Shown: positions 39,777 to 48,690, numbered from the stretch's first letter. The stretch: 64,000 bases of DNA from Thalassococcus profundi (GCF_003344785.1 NZ_QPMK01000014.1:1-64000); one strand, 5' to 3'. The notes: generated by a model from the letters alone, not told the origin. Made by a program: numbers and translations.

Positions 39777-40732
39777 CCGCCGCGCTGAAACTCGTGAATC
39801 TCTCCAAGACCTTCGACATCGGCGGCGGGTTCTTCTCGGCTCCCAGGGCCGGCGTGCGCGCGGTGCATCCCACCGACCTCACCGTCGCCGCCGGAGAGAC
39901 GCTGGGCATTGTCGGGGAATCGGGCTGCGGCAAATCCACCCTGGCACGAATGCTGGTGGGGCTGCTGCCACCCACCACCGGCACGATCGAGATCGAGGGC
40001 GCGGCGCTCGACACCGCCGATCCGGCGGTCTTCGGCAAACGCATCCAGTACGTGTTCCAAGACCCGATCAGTTCGCTCAACCCGCGCAAAACCATTCGCC
40101 AGATCATGGAGGCGCCGCTGAAGCGTCTGCATGGCATGGGCCGGGCCGACCGCGCCGCGCGCATCTCCGAGATTTTCGCCAGCGTGAACCTGCGCGAGGA
40201 ATTCCTCGACCGCTATCCGCACGAGTTTTCCGGCGGACAGGCGCAGCGCATCGGCATCGCCCGGGCGCTGGCGGCAGCGGCGCGCATCCTGATCCTCGAC
40301 GAGCCGGTGTCGGCGCTCGACGTGTCGGTGCAGGCGCAGGTGCTGAACCTTCTGGCCGACCTCAAGCGCGACTTCGGCCTGACCTACCTGTTCATCACGC
40401 ACGATCTGTCGGTGGTCGAGGCGGTGAGCGACCGCATCGCGGTGCTCTACTTCGGCTCTGTAGTGGAACTGGGCCGGGCCGAGGACATCTTCCGCGCGCC
40501 GATGCATCCGTATACGAAGCTTCTGGCCGACAGCGCCCCGGTGGTTGGCCGCGCGCTCACGGCCCCCGAAGGCGGCGAGACGGAGCTGCCGGACCCGCTG
40601 AACCCACCCTCGGGCTGCGCCTTCCGCGCCCGTTGCCCCCGGGCCACGGCCCTCTGTGCCAGCGCCCCGCCGCCTCTGCAGGCGCGGGCCGACGGGCGCG
40701 AGGTGGCCTGCTATCACCCGCTGGACGGCTGA
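39773..40732 (+). CDS. Peptide-type ABC transporter ATPase (DppF-like)
   Basis: A 319-residue ATPase. Walker A is 'GESGCGKSTLARMLVG', signature 'FSGGQAQRIGIARAL', Walker B 'ILILDEPVSALD', and the H-loop 'FITHDLSVVEAV'. The oligopeptide C-terminal extension contains 'CAFRARCPRATALC'. It pairs with the ATPase half of the preceding fusion protein to drive import. It is the last gene of the transporter operon and is followed by the paired palindromes at 40740-40785. Confidence 0.94.
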   Translation: MTAALKLVNLSKTFDIGGGFFSAPRAGVRAVHPTDLTVAAGETLGIVGESGCGKSTLARMLVGLLPPTTGTIEIEGAALDTADPAVFGKRIQYVFQDPISSLNPRKTIRQIMEAPLKRLHGMGRADRAARISEIFASVNLREEFLDRYPHEFSGGQAQRIGIARALAAAARILILDEPVSALDVSVQAQVLNLLADLKRDFGLTYLFITHDLSVVEAVSDRIAVLYFGSVVELGRAEDIFRAPMHPYTKLLADSAPVVGRALTAPEGGETELPDPLNPPSGCAFRARCPRATALCASAPPPLQARADGREVACYHPLDG

Positions 40733-40739
40733 AGCGGGC

Positions 40740-40785
40740 ACCGGAAAACACGTGTTTTCCGGTCCGAAATTCCCGAGAATTTCGG
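40740..40785. repeat. Two adjacent palindromes between dppF-like and Lrp genes
   Basis: A perfect 24-bp palindrome (40740-40763, half-site ACCGGAAAACAC) is followed at once by a 22-bp hairpin with arms CCGAAATTC and GAATTTCGG (40764-40785, four-base loop). It lies between convergent genes and could act as a bidirectional processing or termination site; no long T-tract follows either hairpin. Confidence 0.8.
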
Positions 40786-40794
40786 CGCCCCGCG

Positions 40795-41253
40795 TCAGAG
40801 CGGCAGCGCGGTCGTCGACTTGATCTCCTCCATCGACAGCAGCGCCGTCACGTTGTGCACCCGCACCTCCGAAATCAGCGCCTGGTAGAAGGCGTCGTAG
40901 GCGCGCGCGTTCTTGACCCGGACCTTGAGGATATAGTCGATGTCGCCCGCAAGCCGGTGCGCCTCCTGCACCTCCGGGCGTTCCTGCAAAGCCTTGAGAA
41001 AGGCGCGCTGCCAGGCCGCCTCGTGTTCGCTGGTGCGGATCAGGACGAAGAAACAGGCCTCGAATCCCAGCGCCTCGGCATCCAGCGCCACCGTCTGCGC
41101 GCCGATCACCCCGGCCTCGCGCAATTTGCGGATGCGGTTCCAGACCGGCGTCTTCGACGACCCCACGGCCTTGGCGATATCGTCCAGCGACCGGCTGGCA
41201 TCCTGTTGCAGCTCCGCAAGGATTTTCCGGTCCACCTCGTCTATCCGCACCAT
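40795..41253 (-). CDS. Lrp/AsnC family transcriptional regulator
   Basis: A 152-residue protein with an N-terminal helix-turn-helix ('DEVDRKILAELQQDASRSLD', 'KAVGSSKTPVWNRIRKLREAGVI') and a C-terminal RAM ligand-binding domain ('CFFVLIRTSEHEAAWQRAFL', 'EAHRLAGDIDYILKVRVKN'). It is divergent from the sulfur-assimilation operon across 149 bp and therefore a good candidate regulator of cysG onward, perhaps sensing a sulfur amino acid. That ligand is inferred from position. Confidence 0.92.
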   Translation of the reverse strand: MVRIDEVDRKILAELQQDASRSLDDIAKAVGSSKTPVWNRIRKLREAGVIGAQTVALDAEALGFEACFFVLIRTSEHEAAWQRAFLKALQERPEVQEAHRLAGDIDYILKVRVKNARAYDAFYQALISEVRVHNVTALLSMEEIKSTTALPL

Positions 41254-41402
41254 TATTCCGCCTTTCCCGTTCCGGCGGAACCCATCGTCCGCACCTCGCC
41301 GCCATTTAGAACAAGTGTCCTTGTTTTTTCAATCCCCTAGCCAAAAACCGGGACAGAATTCTATATCTTACCCCAAGCGACAACAGCGCCGGAGGCCGCC
41401 AC

Positions 41403-42797
41403 ATGCAACATTTCCCCATCTTCGTCGCCCTCGCCGGACGGCGCGTGGTGCTGTCGGGCGGTGGCGAGGCGGCGCTGGCCAAGCTGCGGCTGCTGCTCAA
41501 GACCGAAGCGCATCTGACCGTGATCAGCCCGGACCCGGCCCCCGAGATCGACGCCTGGGAAGCCGCCGGAAAGGTGCAGGTCATCCGCCGTCCGATGGAA
41601 CCCGGCGACGCCACCTGCGCCGTGCTGTTCTACGCCGCCGACGAGGACGCCGCCGAAGATGCCCGCACGACGCAGCTCGCGCGGGCCGACGGGGCGCTGA
41701 CCAACATCGTCGACAACCTGGGCGACAGCCAGTTCATCACCCCCGCCATCGTCGACCGCGATCCGGTGACCGTCGCCATCGGCACCGAAGGTGCGGCCCC
41801 CGTGCTGGCGCGCCGGATCAAGGCCGATCTCGAGGAACGCCTGCCGACCGGCCTTGGAACGCTCGCGCGGATCGGCAAGGCCTTCCGCAAGGTCGCCGAT
41901 GCCCTGCCCATGGGCCGCAAGCGCCGCGACTTCTGGGCAGAGTATTACTTCGACGCCGGCCCCCGCGCCCTGACCGAGGGCGAGGACAAGGTGCGCGAAA
42001 CGCTGGACGCGCTTCTGACGCGGCACCTCGACACCTCCGAAAAGCCCGGCCATGTGGCCTTTGTCGGCGCGGGCCCCGGCGATCCGGAACTGCTGACGCT
42101 CAAGGCGCGCAAGGCGCTCGACACCGCCGACGTGGTGATCCACGACCGGCTCATCAGCCCCGAGATCCTCGAACTCGCCCGCCGCGAGGCGCTGATGATC
42201 GACGCCGGCAAGGAAGGCTTCGGCCCCTCCATGTCCCAGGGCGACATCAACGCGCTGATCGTCGAACACGCGCAGGCCGGCGCGCAGGTCGTGCGGCTCA
42301 AATCCGGCGACTGCACCGTCTTCGGCCGGCTCGACGAGGAAATCGACGCCTGCACGGACGCCGGCGTCACATGGCACATCGTGCCCGGCATCACCTCGGC
42401 ATCCGCCGCCGTCGCCACCATCGGCCAGAGCCTGACACGGAGGGACCGCAACGGATCGGTGCGATTTCTCACCGGACACGACATGAAGGGCTTTGCCGAT
42501 CACGACTGGAAGACGCTGGCCCGCCCCGGCGAGGTCGCGGCGATCTACATGGGCAAGAAGGCCAGCCGCTTCATTCAGGGCCGCCTGATGATGCACGGCG
42601 CCGATCCGGCGACGCCGGTGACGGTGATCGAGAACGCCTCGCGCCCCGATCAGCGCGTGGTTGCCACACGCCTGTCGCAACTGCCTGCCACACTGACCGA
42701 AGCGGCGCTGACCGGCCCCGCCCTGCTGCTTTACGGCCTGGCTCCGCGCGCCGCGCAGACAGCACTCGACACCCTTTCGGAACAGGAGTTTGCCTGA
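41403..42797 (+). CDS. cysG: Siroheme synthase
   Basis: A 464-residue fusion enzyme making siroheme from uroporphyrinogen III. Residues 1-~205 are the precorrin-2 dehydrogenase/ferrochelatase part ('FVALAGRRVVLSGGGEAALA', 'ADGALTNIVDNLGDSQFITP'). Residues ~215-460 are the SAM-dependent uroporphyrinogen-III methyltransferase ('VAFVGAGPGDPELLTLKARK', 'VVRLKSGDCTVFGRLDEEID', 'HIVPGITSASAAVATIGQSL'). The FGR segment reads KSGDCTVFGR rather than the more usual KGGDPFIFGR. It supplies siroheme to the reductase at 43176, and its stop overlaps the next start (TGATG). Confidence 0.94.
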   Translation: MQHFPIFVALAGRRVVLSGGGEAALAKLRLLLKTEAHLTVISPDPAPEIDAWEAAGKVQVIRRPMEPGDATCAVLFYAADEDAAEDARTTQLARADGALTNIVDNLGDSQFITPAIVDRDPVTVAIGTEGAAPVLARRIKADLEERLPTGLGTLARIGKAFRKVADALPMGRKRRDFWAEYYFDAGPRALTEGEDKVRETLDALLTRHLDTSEKPGHVAFVGAGPGDPELLTLKARKALDTADVVIHDRLISPEILELARREALMIDAGKEGFGPSMSQGDINALIVEHAQAGAQVVRLKSGDCTVFGRLDEEIDACTDAGVTWHIVPGITSASAAVATIGQSLTRRDRNGSVRFLTGHDMKGFADHDWKTLARPGEVAAIYMGKKASRFIQGRLMMHGADPATPVTVIENASRPDQRVVATRLSQLPATLTEAALTGPALLLYGLAPRAAQTALDTLSEQEFA

Positions 42798-43096
42798 TGC
42801 CCCGTGACTTCACCCCCAAGGTCGTGACCGCCAACGCGCTGCTCGAAGGCGACGTGGTCTATCTCGACGACAACGGCAACTGGACCCGCGACCTGGCCCG
42901 CGCCGCGGTCATCACCGACGAGGCCGATGCGCAGGTCCGCCTGCTCGACGCCTCCTCGCGGCCCGCAGAGGCGGTGGGCGCCTATCTCGCCGACGTGAAG
43001 CCTGGCCCCAACGGCCCCGAGCCGGTGCATTTCCGCGAGGAGTTCCGCCGCACCGGCCCGTCGAACCACTGCCACGGCAAGCAGGCGGATCTCTGA
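42797..43096 (+). CDS. DUF2849 protein of the sulfite reductase operon
   Basis: A 99-residue soluble protein starting MPRDFTPKVVTANALLEGDV, matching DUF2849, which is regularly placed between cysG and the siroheme reductase gene in alphaproteobacteria. The start ATG shares its A with the cysG TGA. A C-terminal His/Cys stretch (SNHCHGKQ) is the only metal-binding hint. Function unknown; a helper of siroheme or electron delivery is a guess. Confidence 0.88.
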   Translation: MPRDFTPKVVTANALLEGDVVYLDDNGNWTRDLARAAVITDEADAQVRLLDASSRPAEAVGAYLADVKPGPNGPEPVHFREEFRRTGPSNHCHGKQADL

Positions 43097-43175
43097 TCCC
43101 CGACCTTCCGACGAACGATCGCGCCCGGTCCCGCCGCCGCAGGCCGGACCGGGCGCCCACAGAAAGGACCGGACG

Positions 43176-44846
43176 ATGTACAGCTATTCCGATTTCGACG
43201 CCGCCTTCGTGGCCGAGCGCAACCGCCAGTTCCGCGCCCAGGTCGAGCGCCGCATCGACGGATCGCTCACCGAGGACGAGTTCAAGCCGCTGCGCCTGAT
43301 GAACGGGCTCTACCTGCAGCTGCACGCCTACATGCTGCGCGTGGCCGTGCCCTACGGTACGCTGTCGGCAGCCCAGATGCGGCAGCTCGCCTACATCGCC
43401 GAACGCTGGGACAAGGGTTACGGCCATTTCACCACGCGTCAGAACATCCAGTTCAACTGGCCGCAGCTGCGCGACGTGCCGGACATGCTCGACGCGCTGG
43501 CCGAGGTGCAGATGCACGCCATCCAGACCTCCGGCAACACCATCCGCAACGTCACCGCCGACCACTTCTCGGGCGCCGCCGCCGACGAGGTCGCGGATCC
43601 GCGCCCGGTGGCCGAGCTCATCCGCCAGTGGTCCACCGACCATCCGGAATTCCAGTTCCTGCCGCGCAAGTTCAAGATCGCCGTGACCGGCTCGCAAGCC
43701 GACCGCGCGGTGATCCGCGCCCATGACATCGGGCTGCGGGTGCTCGAACGGAACGGGGAACAAGGCTACGAGGTGATCGTCGGCGGCGGTCTGGGCCGCA
43801 CCCCGATGATCGGCAAGACCCTGACGGAGTTTCTGCCCAAGGCCGACCTGCTGCCCTATCTCGAGGCCATCGTGTCGGTCTGGAACCTGCTCGGGCGCCG
43901 CGACAACAAGTTCAAGGCCCGGATCAAGATCACCGTGCACGAGAACGGCATCGACGAAATCCGCCGGCTGGTGGACGACCGGTTCGCCGAGACGCGCACG
44001 GCCTTCTCGGGCGTCGACCAGGAGATGCTGCGCGCCATCGAGGCGCAGTTCGCCGCCCCCGCCTTCAAGCAGTCCGGCACCGAGGCGTACGATACGGCCT
44101 ACGACGCCGATCCAGTCTTCCGCTCCTGGGCCGACACCAACCTGACCGCGCATCGCGCCGACGGGTATGCCATCGTGCAGATCAGTCTCAAGGCCCACGG
44201 CGCGACGCCGGGCGATGCCTCGGCCGAGCAGATGCGCGTCATGGCGGACCTCGCCGAGCAATACGCCCACGGCGAGCTGCGCGTCAGCCACGAGCAGAAC
44301 ATCGTCCTGCCGCATGTGCACAAATCCGACCTGCCGCAGATCCACGCGGTCCTGCAGCAGCATGGTCTTGCCACCGCCAATATCGGCCTGATCTCGGACA
44401 TCATCGCCTGCCCCGGCATGGACTACTGCGCCCTGGCGACCGCCCGCTCGATCCCTATCGCCCAGCAGATCGCCACGCGCTTCGACGACCTCAAGCGCGA
44501 ACACGAGATCGGCGATCTCAAGATCAAGATCTCGGGCTGCATCAACGCCTGCGGCCATCACCACGTGGGCCACATCGGCATCCTCGGTCTCGACCGCGCG
44601 GGCGTGGAGAACTACCAGATCACGCTGGGCGGCGATCACACCGAGAACGCCGCGCTGGGTCAGCGCACCGGTCCGGGCTTTCCGGCCGAAGAGATCGTGG
44701 GCGCGGTGGAAACCATCGTCGACACCTATCTCGACATCCGCACCAGTGCCGAAGAGACCTTCATCGAGACCTTCCGCCGCACCGGCATGGCGCCCTTCAA
44801 GGCCGCGCTCTACCCGGAAAAAGAGGAAAAACGCGATGCGGCCTGA
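43176..44846 (+). CDS. cysI: Siroheme-dependent nitrite/sulfite reductase, assimilatory
   Basis: A 556-residue hemoprotein reducing sulfite to sulfide with six electrons in the cytoplasm. The siroheme/[4Fe-4S] cysteines are visible as 'CPGMDYC' and 'SGCINACGHHHVGHIGILG' (C-x5-C ... C-x3-C). Ferredoxin-like half-repeats include 'WDKGYGHFTTRQNIQFNWPQ' and 'YAHGELRVSHEQNIVLPHVH'. Context (cysG, cysH, fpr) favours sulfite over nitrite as substrate. A short basic/acidic tail (EKEEKRDAA) ends the protein, and the cysH start lies inside its last codons. Confidence 0.93.
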   Translation: MYSYSDFDAAFVAERNRQFRAQVERRIDGSLTEDEFKPLRLMNGLYLQLHAYMLRVAVPYGTLSAAQMRQLAYIAERWDKGYGHFTTRQNIQFNWPQLRDVPDMLDALAEVQMHAIQTSGNTIRNVTADHFSGAAADEVADPRPVAELIRQWSTDHPEFQFLPRKFKIAVTGSQADRAVIRAHDIGLRVLERNGEQGYEVIVGGGLGRTPMIGKTLTEFLPKADLLPYLEAIVSVWNLLGRRDNKFKARIKITVHENGIDEIRRLVDDRFAETRTAFSGVDQEMLRAIEAQFAAPAFKQSGTEAYDTAYDADPVFRSWADTNLTAHRADGYAIVQISLKAHGATPGDASAEQMRVMADLAEQYAHGELRVSHEQNIVLPHVHKSDLPQIHAVLQQHGLATANIGLISDIIACPGMDYCALATARSIPIAQQIATRFDDLKREHEIGDLKIKISGCINACGHHHVGHIGILGLDRAGVENYQITLGGDHTENAALGQRTGPGFPAEEIVGAVETIVDTYLDIRTSAEETFIETFRRTGMAPFKAALYPEKEEKRDAA

Positions 44847-45633
44847 ACGCATCCTGGCCCACGAGGACGCTCAGCCGGGCGGACCGCGTGCGCCGGACCT
44901 CACCGCACTGCGCGCCCGCGTCGCAGCGCTCAACGCCCGCTACCGCAACCACGGGGCGACGGCGGTGCTGCGCGGCGCCCTGCGCGACCCGGAAGCCGGC
45001 CGCATCGCCATGGTGTCGAGCTTCGGCGCCGAATCCGTGGCGCTGCTGCACCTCGTCGCCATGGTCGACAACCGCACGCCGGTGCTCTTCATCGACACCC
45101 GGATGCTTTTTGCCGAAACCCTTGTCTACCAGGCCGAGGTGGCCGAGCGTCTGGGGCTGCGCGACGTCCGCATCCTGCAGGCGCCCCAGGACCTGTTGGC
45201 CGAAAAGGACCCCTACGGCGCGCTGAAGTTCTCCGACCCGGACGCCTGCTGCACCTTGCGCAAGACCGTGCCGCTGGAACGCGCCCTGCAGGGCTTCGAC
45301 GGCTGGATCACCGGGCGCAAGCGCTACCAGTCAGGCACCCGCGCCAGCCTCGACTTCTTCGAACTCGAAGAGGCGACGGGCCGGATCAAGGTCAACCCGA
45401 TGGCGCATTGGGCACCCGAGGACGTGCGCGCCTACATGGAGGAAAACCGCCTGCCCCGGCACCCGCTGGTGGCGCAGGGCTTTCCCTCCATCGGCTGCGC
45501 CCCCTGCACCAGCAAGGTCGCGCCGGGAGAAGACCCGCGGGCGGGCCGCTGGCGCGGTCAGGACAAGAACGAATGCGGCATCCACTTTCTGGATGGACAG
45601 GCCGCGCGACAGAAAAAAGGAGAGACCGCATGA
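44836..45633 (+). CDS. cysH: Adenylyl/phosphoadenylyl-sulfate reductase
   Basis: A 265-residue reductase starting inside the cysI 3' end. The nucleotide-binding PP-loop is 'MVSSFGAESVALLHLVAMVD'. The Cys pairs 'DACCTLRK' and 'CAPCTSKVAPGEDPRAGRW' give the four cysteines of the [4Fe-4S] subtype, which usually prefers APS over PAPS. The catalytic C-terminal Cys is in 'NECGIHF'. It produces sulfite for the neighbouring reductase. The stop overlaps the DUF934 start (ATGA). Confidence 0.94.
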   Translation: MRPERILAHEDAQPGGPRAPDLTALRARVAALNARYRNHGATAVLRGALRDPEAGRIAMVSSFGAESVALLHLVAMVDNRTPVLFIDTRMLFAETLVYQAEVAERLGLRDVRILQAPQDLLAEKDPYGALKFSDPDACCTLRKTVPLERALQGFDGWITGRKRYQSGTRASLDFFELEEATGRIKVNPMAHWAPEDVRAYMEENRLPRHPLVAQGFPSIGCAPCTSKVAPGEDPRAGRWRGQDKNECGIHFLDGQAARQKKGETA

Positions 45634-45998
45634 GCGTGATCGTGACCGACAGCGGCTTCGGCCCCGACGATTTCACCGGCGAGATCCTCGATCTCGCCTC
45701 CGACACCGCGCCCGAGGCGCTGGAGGCCGGGACGAACGCCGATCTGGTGCGCATCGACTTCCCCAGCTCCGCAGATGGCCGCGGCTTCACCCTGGCCCGG
45801 CTCCTGCGCCTGCGCGGCTACCGGGGCCGCCTGCGCGCCCGCGGTCACGTGATCGCGGATCAGTATGCCATGGCCCGGCGCGCCGGTTTCGACGAGGTGG
45901 AAATTTCCGACGATCTGGCCGCCCGCCAACCGCAGGACCAGTGGATGTTCCGCGCCGACTGGCAGGCCCATGACTATCAGTCGCGGCTGCGCGGCTGA
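45630..45998 (+). CDS. DUF934 protein of the sulfate assimilation operon
   Basis: A 122-residue cytoplasmic protein. 'SADGRGFTLARLLRLRGYRG' and 'GHVIADQYAMARRAGFDEVE' are DUF934 hallmarks. The family follows cysI/cysH in many proteobacteria; its exact role is unproven, and an accessory function for sulfite reductase is usually assumed. It overlaps cysH by four bases and precedes fpr by 70. Confidence 0.88.
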   Translation: MSVIVTDSGFGPDDFTGEILDLASDTAPEALEAGTNADLVRIDFPSSADGRGFTLARLLRLRGYRGRLRARGHVIADQYAMARRAGFDEVEISDDLAARQPQDQWMFRADWQAHDYQSRLRG

Positions 45999-46068
45999 TC
46001 CGGGCCTTTCCACATCCTTCCGAATTCCCTAAGACAGAGGCCGCGGGCCGCGCCCGCGATGACACCAC

Positions 46069-46917
46069 ATGACCGAGCAACGCCCCGTGCAAGACGCCAA
46101 AGCCATCAAAGTTCCCGCCCTGCCCGATGCGCAGACCGTGACCGAGGTGAAACACTGGACCGACCGGCTGTTCTCCTTCCGCTGCACGCGGCCCGCATCG
46201 CTGCGGTTCCGGTCGGGCGAATTCGTGATGATCGGCCTGATGGGCGACCCGGACCCCAAGACCGGCAAGCAGAAGCCGCTGCTGCGCGCCTATTCCATCG
46301 CCTCGCCGTCCTGGGACGACGAGCTTGAATTCTACTCGATCAAGGTGCCGGACGGCCCGCTCACCTCGCGGCTGCAGCACATCCAGCCCGGCGACGAGAT
46401 CATCCTGCGCCCGAAACCCGTGGGCACGCTGGTGCACGACGCGCTGCTGCCGGGCAAGCGGCTCTGGCTCTTCGCCACCGGAACCGGCTTTGCGCCTTTC
46501 GCCTCCCTGCTGCGCGACCCGCAGACCTACGAGGATTACGACGAGGTCATCATCACCCACACCTGCCGCGAGGTCGGAGAGCTGACCTACGGCGCCGAGC
46601 TGATCGACAGCATCCGCAAGGACGAGATGCTGGGCGAACTCATCGGCGCCGACAAGCTGGCGCGGCTGCGCTACTACCCGACCACGACCCGCGAACCCAG
46701 CGCCAAGATGGGGCGGATCACCGATCTCATGCGCTCGGGCGAGGTTTACCGCGACCTCGGCGTGGAGCCGATCACCCCCGAGCACGACCGCGCCATGGTC
46801 TGCGGCAACCTCGCCTTCAACCTCGAGATCAAGCAGTTGCTGGAAAGCTACGGACTCGAGGAAGGCGCCAATTCCGCGCCGGCGCAATACGTGGTGGAAA
46901 AGGCCTTCCTAGACTGA
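46069..46917 (+). CDS. fpr: Ferredoxin--NADP(+) reductase
   Basis: A 282-residue flavoprotein. The FAD-binding motif is 'LLRAYSIASPSWDDELEFYS', the phosphate-binding part of the FAD site lies in 'DGPLTSRLQHIQPGDEI', and the NADP domain has 'LWLFATGTGFAPFASLLRDP'. The C-terminal 'YVVEKAFLD' lies where the flavin-stacking residue occurs in bacterial FPRs. It probably provides reduced ferredoxin for the sulfite reductase encoded upstream. A terminator-like hairpin follows 24 bases after the stop. Confidence 0.94.
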   Translation: MTEQRPVQDAKAIKVPALPDAQTVTEVKHWTDRLFSFRCTRPASLRFRSGEFVMIGLMGDPDPKTGKQKPLLRAYSIASPSWDDELEFYSIKVPDGPLTSRLQHIQPGDEIILRPKPVGTLVHDALLPGKRLWLFATGTGFAPFASLLRDPQTYEDYDEVIITHTCREVGELTYGAELIDSIRKDEMLGELIGADKLARLRYYPTTTREPSAKMGRITDLMRSGEVYRDLGVEPITPEHDRAMVCGNLAFNLEIKQLLESYGLEEGANSAPAQYVVEKAFLD

Positions 46918-46940
46918 TCCACCGCACCGACGAATGCAAG

Positions 46941-46976
46941 AACGCCGCGCCCCGGGAAACGGGACGCGGCGTTTTT
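46941..46976. terminator. Terminator hairpin after fpr
   Basis: AACGCCGCG and CGCGGCGTT form the outer stem around CCCG/CGGG, followed by TTTTT at 46972-46976. The plus-strand orientation fits fpr termination; the symmetric AA start may also serve the convergent Ala-rich gene. Confidence 0.8.
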
Positions 46977-46992
46977 CCTTCCCGCGCGGCGC

Positions 46993-47898
46993 TTATTGCT
47001 CCGAAAGCCCGAGCCGGTCGCGAAGCTGGCTCAGAACTCCTTCGAGCAGGGGCGGATTGTCCCGCGCGCCCTCGAGCGCCGTCTTGGTCGCCGTCCGGAC
47101 CCCGACATTGAGGTCCGAGGCGTCCACGACATTGATCGCCCGGTCGAAGTCGAAACTGTCAACGGTCAGCAGCTCGCGAAGCTCCGACACGGTCATCTCC
47201 GCCGACGCGGCCAGCGCAGCGGCCCGGTCGCCTGCCGCGTCGGCGGCGCTGTCCGCGATATCGCTCGCGGCGGTTGCCGTCTCCTCCACAGTCTCGGCGG
47301 CCATGGTGCCGGCCTCTGTCGCGCTGTCCCGTACCGCGTCCGCGGTGTCGGCGGCCGCATCGCCGGCGTCGTCCGCGGCGTCCTGCGCCGCCTCATCGGC
47401 CGCGGTCGCCGCGTCCTCGGCAGTCTCGGCCGCCGCCTCTCTGGCCTCGTCAAGGGCAGCGGCAGCGGCATCGACGCCGTCCCGCACCGCATTCTCGGCG
47501 TCCTCGGCCAGTGCCGCGCCGCCGTCGCGCACCTCGTCAGCGGCTTCTGCGCCGTCCCGGGCAGCCTGGTCGGCGGCCACGGCCACCTCATCCGCGGCGT
47601 CCTGCGCCGCTTGCGTCGCCGCCGCGACCGCATCCTCGACAGCCGCATTCGCGGCTTCAGCGGCGGTCTCCACCGCCGCTTCGGCCTCGGCAGCGGTATC
47701 GCGCATCCCGGTTTCGGCCTCTTCCGCATCCGCGGCTGCCGCATCGGCAGCGTCAGCCTCCGCCGCGGATGTCTCCGCGGCATCCCCGGCGTCGCTCCGG
47801 GGGATCGGCTGCGCCTCGTCGGTCCGCTCTCCGACGGACCAGACGTAGCCTCCGACGGCGACGGCAATCACGACGGCGATCACGATCACTTTCTTCAT
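46993..47898 (-). CDS. Membrane-anchored Ala/Asp/Glu-rich coiled-coil protein
   Basis: A 301-residue protein with one N-terminal membrane anchor or uncleaved leader (MKKVIVIAVVIAVAVGGYVW). About 210 residues of Ala/Asp/Glu repeats follow ('AADEAAQDAADDAGDAAADT'), expected to form a long helix or coiled coil like apolipoprotein or LEA-type sequences. The last ~70 residues are a distinct globular segment ('MTVSELRELLTVDSFDFDRA', 'LLEGVLSQLRDRLGL'). Composition is strongly biased but reading-frame-specific. I do not recognise a family; an envelope or stress role would be a guess. Confidence 0.75.
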   Translation of the reverse strand: MKKVIVIAVVIAVAVGGYVWSVGERTDEAQPIPRSDAGDAAETSAAEADAADAAAADAEEAETGMRDTAAEAEAAVETAAEAANAAVEDAVAAATQAAQDAADEVAVAADQAARDGAEAADEVRDGGAALAEDAENAVRDGVDAAAAALDEAREAAAETAEDAATAADEAAQDAADDAGDAAADTADAVRDSATEAGTMAAETVEETATAASDIADSAADAAGDRAAALAASAEMTVSELRELLTVDSFDFDRAINVVDASDLNVGVRTATKTALEGARDNPPLLEGVLSQLRDRLGLSEQ

Positions 47899-48095
47899 TT
47901 CGTGTCTCCCTCAGGTCGGTGTCCTAACTCCAGCGCGCGACGCCAGGAGCCTCACCCGGGATGTGGCCGCTGCATGCAGGTGCCGCAAGGGGAAAGCGGG
48001 CGACACCGGCGCAAAACCGGCCATTTGCCGCTTGAAGTGCGAAAGGCCCGAGTTTACCTTGCCGCCCTGACATCAAAGCAAAAAGGATTGCTCCC

Positions 48096-48641
48096 ATAGC
48101 CCGCAGACCCCATAACGCGCCGCCCACCCGTGAAACCGGCCCCCGCGTCAACGACCGTATCCGCGCCCCCGAGATCCGCCTGATCGGCGCCGAGGGCGAG
48201 AACGTCGGCGTGGTGACACCCGAGCGCGGGATGCAGCTGGCCGAGGAAGCCGGCCTCGATCTTGTGGAAATTTCGCCCAACGCCACCCCGCCGGTGTGCA
48301 AGATCATGGATTTCGGCAAGTTCAAGTACGAACAGCAGAAGCGCGAAGCCGAAGCCCGCAAGAAGCAGAAGATCATCGAGGTCAAGGAAATCAAGTTCCG
48401 GCCCAACACCGACACCCATGACTACGACGTCAAGATGCGCTCGGTCTTCAAGTTTCTCGAGAACGGCGACAAGGTGAAGATCACCCTGCGCTTCCGGGGC
48501 CGCGAGATGGCGCACCAGAACCTGGGCCGCGAATTGCTCGAGCGTGTGGCCGAGGACGTCAAGGAGGTGGGCAAGATCGAGAACATGCCCAAGATGGAAG
48601 GCCGCCAGATGATCATGATGATCGGCCCCGTCAGCCGCTGA
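48096..48641 (+). CDS. infC: Translation initiation factor IF-3, non-AUG start
   Basis: A 181-residue IF-3, which binds the 30S subunit and checks initiator pairing. Both domains are present: '[20 protein letters not shown]' at the N-terminus and '[20 protein letters not shown]' near the C-terminus. No ATG fits. ATA 48096 gives [M][19 protein letters not shown], the expected Rhodobacterales start, nine bases after AAAAAGG; ATT 48087 is the alternative but abuts the ribosome site. The first in-frame GTG (48210) would delete the conserved N-terminus. Rare start codons in infC are known to mediate autoregulation. Confidence 0.9.
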   Translation: MARRPHNAPPTRETGPRVNDRIRAPEIRLIGAEGENVGVVTPERGMQLAEEAGLDLVEISPNATPPVCKIMDFGKFKYEQQKREAEARKKQKIIEVKEIKFRPNTDTHDYDVKMRSVFKFLENGDKVKITLRFRGREMAHQNLGRELLERVAEDVKEVGKIENMPKMEGRQMIMMIGPVSR

Positions 48642-48667
48642 TCCGCGATCCCGATGCGATGACCCGA

Positions 48668-48690
48668 GGGGCGCCCCGGCGCCCCTTTTT
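48668..48690 (+). terminator. Terminator after infC
   Basis: A perfect 8-bp stem GGGGCGCC / GGCGCCCC with a two-base loop is followed by TTTTT (48686-48690), 27 bases after the infC stop. Confidence 0.9.

Noticed and set aside
48210-48641. infC starting at GTG 48210
   Set aside because: This would remove the conserved IF-3 N-terminus, which is encoded in frame just upstream.
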